A DNA stretch of 64,000 bases from Deinandra increscens subsp. villosa (lineage: Eukaryota > Streptophyta > Magnoliopsida > Asterales > Asteraceae): the NCBI GenBank assembly GCA_039602395.1, contig JBCNJP010000017.1:21120836-21184835 (forward strand), read 5' to 3'. This document shows, piece after piece, positions 56,132 to 64,000 of this stretch. The translations under genes were made by a program, and so were the position numbers. The notes under the pieces are model-generated. The model was not told where the DNA came from. It ran no database searches and saw nothing but the letters and a program-made list of their open reading frames with translations. Within the stretch, counting starts at the first letter, position 1; every line of letters starts with the position of its first letter.

Positions 56132-57150
56132 GGTACCCTATCACAATTATGGATTGCCTAATATTCCATTTTGCTTGGGTTGTACATCATTTTCCAATGC
56201 CACCTAATGAATCTTTTTGTGTTTCAAAGTCCCTCCCCATAGGAACCTCCGTTTAATCCCTTACAGTTTATCCAAAACAACATTGGGTGCAACATAATAA
56301 TAAGTTGGAATGTTATCCAAAACATGTTTTAGTAATGTATATCGACCCACAATTGATAAAGTTACCGATTTCCGTCTAGCCAACCTCTTTTTGAATACCT
56401 CAATGACCGGATCCCAGTTCATTATCTGATTCATATTGGCACCCACCTTGAGTCTGAGGTCAGTAAATGGCAATTCTCCATTTTGACTTCTAATACTTGC
56501 GGCCCCACGTGTTGTATCCTAACTCCGATCAAGCTTGACTTATGCAAATTCTATTTTAAATCGGACACAGTGGAGAATCCGCGCATTAACCTTGCAAAAT
56601 TATGGAATTTAGCCTCGCCGATTCTCCCATCAGTAACAAATCATCTGCATACATTAAGTGAGTTAAATTTAGGCCTATTCCTAGTAAATTGAAACTTTAA
56701 ACTGCCTTGTACTTTCCCGCTTTTGTACAAAACATAACATTGCCTCCATGGAAATTATGATGATAATAGTAGATAAAAGATTACCCTACGTTATTACCCT
56801 ACTTTAGTTTGTAGTTGAACTCCAACGTTGGTGCCATGTTGACTAGCACTAATACCATTGAGGATTCCAATAATCCAATATACCTTTCACCCATTTTCTC
56901 AAAAGCATAGGAACTCCCATCTATTCCAGGATTAGATCGATAAAATCCCAAATGATGCTATTATCAGTTTTATTGACCCCTATTTTAAATAAAAAATATT
57001 TTCCCAGATTTACGAGCCCATGTGATCACTTCGTTTAACATTACTCGCCCATCCAAAATGTTTCTTTTAGATACAAAACCATATTGTACCTGAGACATTG
57101 CTAAGCTAACCACTCCTTTAGCTTGGAAGAAAATTAGTAAAAAGCCACCT
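56132..57150 (-). pseudogene. LINE ORF2 reverse transcriptase fragment
   Basis: On the minus strand from 57110, frames show QVQYGFVSKRNILDGR and MLNEVITWARKSGK, the RT domain 0-2 region of plant LINEs (pattern Q.AF..GR.ILDG...NE). Next comes LTHLMYADDLLLMG with catalytic YADD (about 56650-56639). After that are GANMNQIMNWDPVIEVFKKR and LSIVGRYTLLKHVLDNIP (56473-56261), then RRFLWGG (about 56245). Many stops break it. It continues at 37624 on the far side of copia A2, so this is one LINE, oriented right to left. Confidence 0.8.
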
Positions 57151-57915
57151 CATTCCCTTCCGTATCCCTATATCTTATCTCTATAACTTGATGTAAAAAA
57201 AATATATTTATGTATGTTTGATGATTATATTCAACCTTATATCAATTATTTTCTATTTTTTGTGTGTTGTAGGAAGCAAAAAACTAATATAATAGTAAAT
57301 AAAAAAGTATTACCTAAGTAGGAATATATATAACTTAATAAAGAATGATATGTAAAGCGTTTTTAAAATGTTAGAGAAAAATTTAAAATATAAGACTTGT
57401 TATTTAAAATACCAAAATAAGATTATATGTAGTGTACGTGAAGGGGCTCCATAGTGCCCCACTAACACCCCAACAATGCTCCCATGGGTGTTATGGGAAA
57501 AAATGATCTCCTGGCCACGATGGTGATGACGCCCTACCCAGTCTCTTCGTATTGGTCCTTTATTTAATATTGTGTCTGATTGGTCCATTATTCTTGAAAG
57601 ATTTAAAAAAATAATAATAATAATTATTGTGCAATTATGATGGAGACTTTATTGAGCTTTAGGCTATGTGTAGTGGTAAAGCCCTACCCTTGGGCTTTTT
57701 TCGACACGTGGGGGTCCAATTAGCGAGGAATTTTATAGCCTTAAAGGGTGCAGTGGATGAAGCCCCATAAAACCCTCTATTAAAAAACACTAAGAAAATA
57801 TGGACCAATCAGAAGCCAGCCTTCAAAGTTAGACCAGTCAGAAGGAAGGGAGAGTAGCGCCATAAATATAACGCCAAATTGGGAAAGGGCGCTATGATTA
57901 AGGTGTGTAATGGTG
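57151..57915. other. AT-rich and MITE-like DNA between LINE and copia E
   Basis: No coding frame. 57151-57400 is AT-rich with ATCCCTATATCTTATC, related to 33560-33600. 57425-57600 has GGGGCTCCATAGTGCCCC and repeated ATTGGTCC, and 57665-57915 has GGCTATGTGTAGTGG and ACCAATCAGAAG...ACCAGTCAGAAG. Such short GC-capped, TATA-poor pieces resemble plant MITEs, but I could not pair terminal inverted repeats. Confidence 0.3.
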
Positions 57916-58272
57916 TGTATACACCTGGTTGGGACCTTACTACTGGTATAATCGATCAAATCAAAGACACAAGAAGGTAATTAATGCTTTGTTTATTTAA
58001 TCACTTGTAGAAAATAATAATACAAAGACTTTTTGGTTTACACCTTCAAAACACACACTTAACATTGATAACTCATTCAGAATGTTCTGTTCACTAACCA
58101 AGACTCGACTATATATAGTGTGGACTAGTGAACCAGCATAGCAACGAACCGTCAGTTCGTTGCTCATGAACTCTTGGTTCGTGGATTGGTTCGTTGACAA
58201 CCAAACTCACTGTTAAGCTCTAACTGATACAACACACGAGACACCCTAAGGTAAATAGATTATGCTCTAACA
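57916..58272 (-). repeat. 3' LTR of copia E (357 bp)
   Basis: The coding strand starts TGTTAGAGCATAATC and ends GGTGTATACA. The segment 58138-58200 carries CGAACC/GGTTCG motifs, matching the leader. A TATA-like CTATATATAG lies near 58117-58108. The polypurine tract AAGAGGGAGTC (coding strand) is at 58283-58273. Confidence 0.85.
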
Positions 58273-59944
58273 GACTCCCTCTTAACATGTGGTGCATCTG
58301 TATTAAACATAACAGTATCAACTTGATTTTCATGATGTATCTGCTCTTCTACAAACTTCTGATATTCAATCTTTAACAATATTGCATCAGATCTTCAACT
58401 GAATTTTCTTGTAAGTTGTAGAGCTTGCATGGCCGGATCAATCTTGAATTATCTTTTAATCTTTAAGATCCACTTTTTTGTAGATATAACAATATCCCTC
58501 TTTCACCATTCTAGAGTCCTGTCAATATAACCTGCAACTTTAGAAGACAAAAGTGCGGTTTTTCTTTTTCATTTTACCAAAAATTACTTTAATCTTGGGC
58601 AAAAATCTCATTCGGAGAATCAAGATATTTTGATTTTGAAATTTGTTTCGTATTACGTGTCGATCGATCGAAAAAAATAAGAAACAAAATGTTTTTGGCT
58701 TTTACAAACCTTATATTAAAACACACCTAAAATCTTTTTGATTTTTCTAAGTTTATGCTAAACTACACTTAAAATCTTTTTGGAGTTTCTGAAACGAAAT
58801 GAAAATACAATACAGAATCAAAAGCTATTTTTGATTTTGCGAGAAAAATCACAACATGGGATCATAGTGGTCAAAACGTACTGAACTCCACTTAAATTTC
58901 AACTATATTAGCAGACAAGCCACATCGATTGCTGGTATAACTTGTCCAACTTAAACTCAGGAAAAATCATACTCATAACATTTGGATATGTTAGGGTATT
59001 AATTAATTTGCTCAGTGTACCCCACACTCTCATACATATTCAGACATTTCTTTTATCAACACTTTGTGATTTCACTTGTGATTCAACACATAGTGATCAA
59101 TATTTTGATAATGTCAAAATGTGTTCCATGCAAAAAGAATTAAGAATGTTAAATCGTCTACCTTAATATCGATCTTTCGATACGCAGATAAGGCCTCAGA
59201 TTTTACAAAATAAAAAAATTAAAACAAGTTGAATTTGTTTAAACTACAATTCTCAGATCGATACTCATGTATACGTAGAGAGAATCTATTGTTTGAAAGA
59301 AACACCAAAGAATATAAAGCAAAACCTCAAATAAACAACTATCAGGTCGATACTTACGTATACGCAGAGATGGTCTGATCATTTGAGAAAATAAAGAAAA
59401 TCAAACAAGTTTAAATTTTATAAAATGAACACATGTATACACAGTGACTTCTCATTTTCTTTTCACATTCCTTTTTATATATCTTGGAATGGATGTTGTT
59501 CACTTAGTCAAGGATAGTATTTAATGTATATCACATTTGAATATTTCTGATTTGTTGAGCCTACCAAGCACATCAAACAATGATCTTATGGTTTTTTCAT
59601 TTACTCTATTCATGAGTCAGACACGTTAGCCAATGTACCATCATTTCTTAATCATGTCAGATCAATTTCTCATTTTACCATTTTTTTAATCTTTTGCATG
59701 ACATTTTATCTATTTACACATACTCTCCCTCTTAAAATAAAAACTCTATTTTTGGAGTTTTCATTTTAACTAAAAGAAAAACACTATATTTGAATATTTT
59801 AATTTTCTCCCCCTAAACTAGAAACGAAATATAAAGAAAGAAAATTGACCAACCGACACGGGTATATTATTTTTTTCAGATTTTAGATTTTAAAATTTTC
59901 ATTTTCAGAAATAAGTTAAGCAATATACTTCACTATCAGATATG
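58273..59944 (-). other. 3' non-coding region of copia E with three repeated units
   Basis: No coding frame. It is colinear with fragment G (45837-47222). Units containing CGATACGCAGA or CGTATACGCAGA with GGTCGAT lie at about 59163-59200, 59250-59290 and 59340-59395, each followed by an AAAATAA(A)GAAAAT run. Confidence 0.65.
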
Positions 59945-60310
59945 CAATTACCGACATGTCTTCTTGAAGTACCTACACATACCAATCAAACTAATTAGTT
60001 TTTAGACTGACCTAAGCCCTCGGCTTTAGGTCGACCAGTGTCTTGACTTTGTTTTGTAATCACTCTAGGTTTTCAGTATATCTGTGTGGTATATTTGCAT
60101 TTGATGAACCAAACACATTAGAATGTGAAGTACCACCACATTTTGAGTAAGTTGAAATTTAGGAACAAATTTTCCTTGAGTTTGACTATTTAGAGGTGGT
60201 GGTTCATCAAACACTCGTCCATTCAAGTCCATGAACCGGACTGTTTGACCACCAGGCCGTATATTTGATTTATTAGTTTTAAAATCAACCACTTTAGGAA
60301 AATTCACCAC
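59945..60310 (-). pseudogene. Copia E gag end, stop, acceptor-like site and protease remnant
   Basis: The gag tail (60310-60065) has GRVFDEPPP and KFVPKFQL, as in the gag at 3-746. After a short degenerate part the coding strand reads AAACTAATTAG, then GGTATGTGTAG (ending 59973) and GTACTTCAAGAAGACA, matching the order at 738-790. Pol homology stops within about 30 bases. Confidence 0.55.
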
Positions 60311-63432
<3,122 letters not shown>

Positions 63433-63449
63433 TTAAAAATTGTAGAATA

Positions 63450-63775
63450 TGTTCCAACGAACCAAGTATTGAACAATCTTCCAACGGACCGAAATAGTCA
63501 AACGAACCGGATAGTCAACTATAACGTCAACGAACCAAGATTTTGAAATCTTATCCACGAACCGACGCTTCATTAGAGTAACCGTCATGAACCGGTAAAT
63601 AACTGTCACGAACCGTTGTTGAAGAATAACTAAACGACCCGAAGGACGACAAACCAAAAATCCTGAAGATTAACGGAGCGAACCGGATATCGACGAACCA
63701 AAGTTATGAAGATACATTAGACGAACCAAGGCACTCAACCAGCGAACCACGATATTTAACCAACGAACCAAACAA
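63450..63775 (-). repeat. CGAACC array in the leader of copia E
   Basis: About fourteen copies of CGAACC(A/G) or near variants in 325 bases, often ACGAACCAA. The LTR has the same unit (58138-58200). Confidence 0.85.
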
Positions 63776-63970
63776 AAATTTCTGATTTTGATGAGTTGGA
63801 TGGTTTTTAATGAGATTTGCAGCACTAAGGAAGAAAACACTTCATGAACACTTAGAGACCAGATTTAAGACCAGAAACACCAAGAATGATGAGAAATAGA
63901 TGAAAACCCACTTGTTTTTGACAAAAAATTTCGAAATGACCAAAACCTAACCAGTAGAACAACCTAGAAT

Positions 63971-63982
63971 GTTTTGATACCA
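63971..63982 (-). promoter_or_regulatory. Primer-binding site of copia E (two changes)
   Basis: The coding strand reads TGGTATCAAAAC against the usual TGGTATCAGAGC, two bases from the LTR end. Confidence 0.8.
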
Positions 63983-63984
63983 AT

Positions 63985-64000
63985 TGTAAACACCTGGTTG
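63985..64000 (-). repeat. Start of the 5' LTR of copia E (cut by window edge)
   Basis: TGTAAACACCTGGTTG matches the first bases of the left LTR (57916, TGTATACACCTGGTTG) with one difference, which fixes the element's right boundary. Confidence 0.8.

Noticed and set aside
57660..57915. A defined MITE with terminal inverted repeats
   Set aside because: The end motifs I could align (GTGTAGTGG and GTGTGTAATGG) are direct and not inverted; boundaries are unsupported.

Overview
This window is intergenic DNA of a flowering plant and consists almost entirely of nested LTR retrotransposons. I found no intact host gene. The evidence is many broken Ty1/copia and Ty3/gypsy gag-pol genes, plant tRNA-iMet primer sites (TGGTATCAGAGC), a LINE, a CACTA transposon end and AT-rich MITE-like DNA. 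The gag type (long N-domain, CCHC knuckle, coiled coil, second knuckle) and the extra gene after pol recall elements I associate with Asteraceae. That assignment is inference. Three runs of exactly 500 N (822-1321, 26676-27175, 47404-47903) are scaffold gaps of unknown true size.

Layout, left to right. 1-6600 holds pieces of several copia elements: a gag end on +, an LTR at 1770-2946, and a decayed minus-strand gag at 2947-6176 with its leader. 6600-8168 is non-coding LTR/leader-like DNA. 8169-17212 is a minus-strand copia element ('A1') with gag end, PR-IN-RT-RNase H, a structured 3' non-coding region, an extra gene with its own apparent promoter and one intron (8631-11665), a polypurine tract and a 3' LTR. 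Copia 'B' (17213-24384, +) inserted into the A1 gag. B is itself interrupted by a 4.6-kb gypsy-type solo LTR (18889-23500, perfect TSD TAAGC) and by copia 'C' (24385-26675, +). After a gap come a Tekay-like gypsy pol and LTR (27176-32700) and the 5' LTR and leader of copia 'D' (32701-33500, minus).

From 34059 to about 57150 a minus-strand LINE is split by a gypsy solo LTR (34439-36910) and by copia 'A2' (37625-56131). A2 is a deletion derivative of the A1 family without most of gag and pol. Inside A2 sits a copia with non-canonical TA...CA ends (40645-45405). That element, with its A2 flank, appears a second time at 47904-52753 beyond a gap. Between the copies are copia fragment 'G' (45500-47222) and a CACTA end (47223-47403). 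The 3' LTR of A2 carries another solo LTR (55318-55996, perfect TSD GGTTT). The window ends in copia 'E' (57916-64000, minus), a gag-only element.

The most unusual features recur across independent insertions. (1) A1 carries a spliced extra gene whose intron holds an array of GATCGAAA motifs, the same motif as in the A2 gag leader. (2) At least five copia families carry a family-specific short-motif array in the gag leader, and most carry it also in the LTR. (3) The gag stop codon lies in a branch-point-like CTAAY followed by a CAG/TAG acceptor-like site just before protease. (4) The 3' non-coding regions hold conserved hairpins and tandem units. All reading-frame calls are by eye. Percent identities and database matches were not computed.
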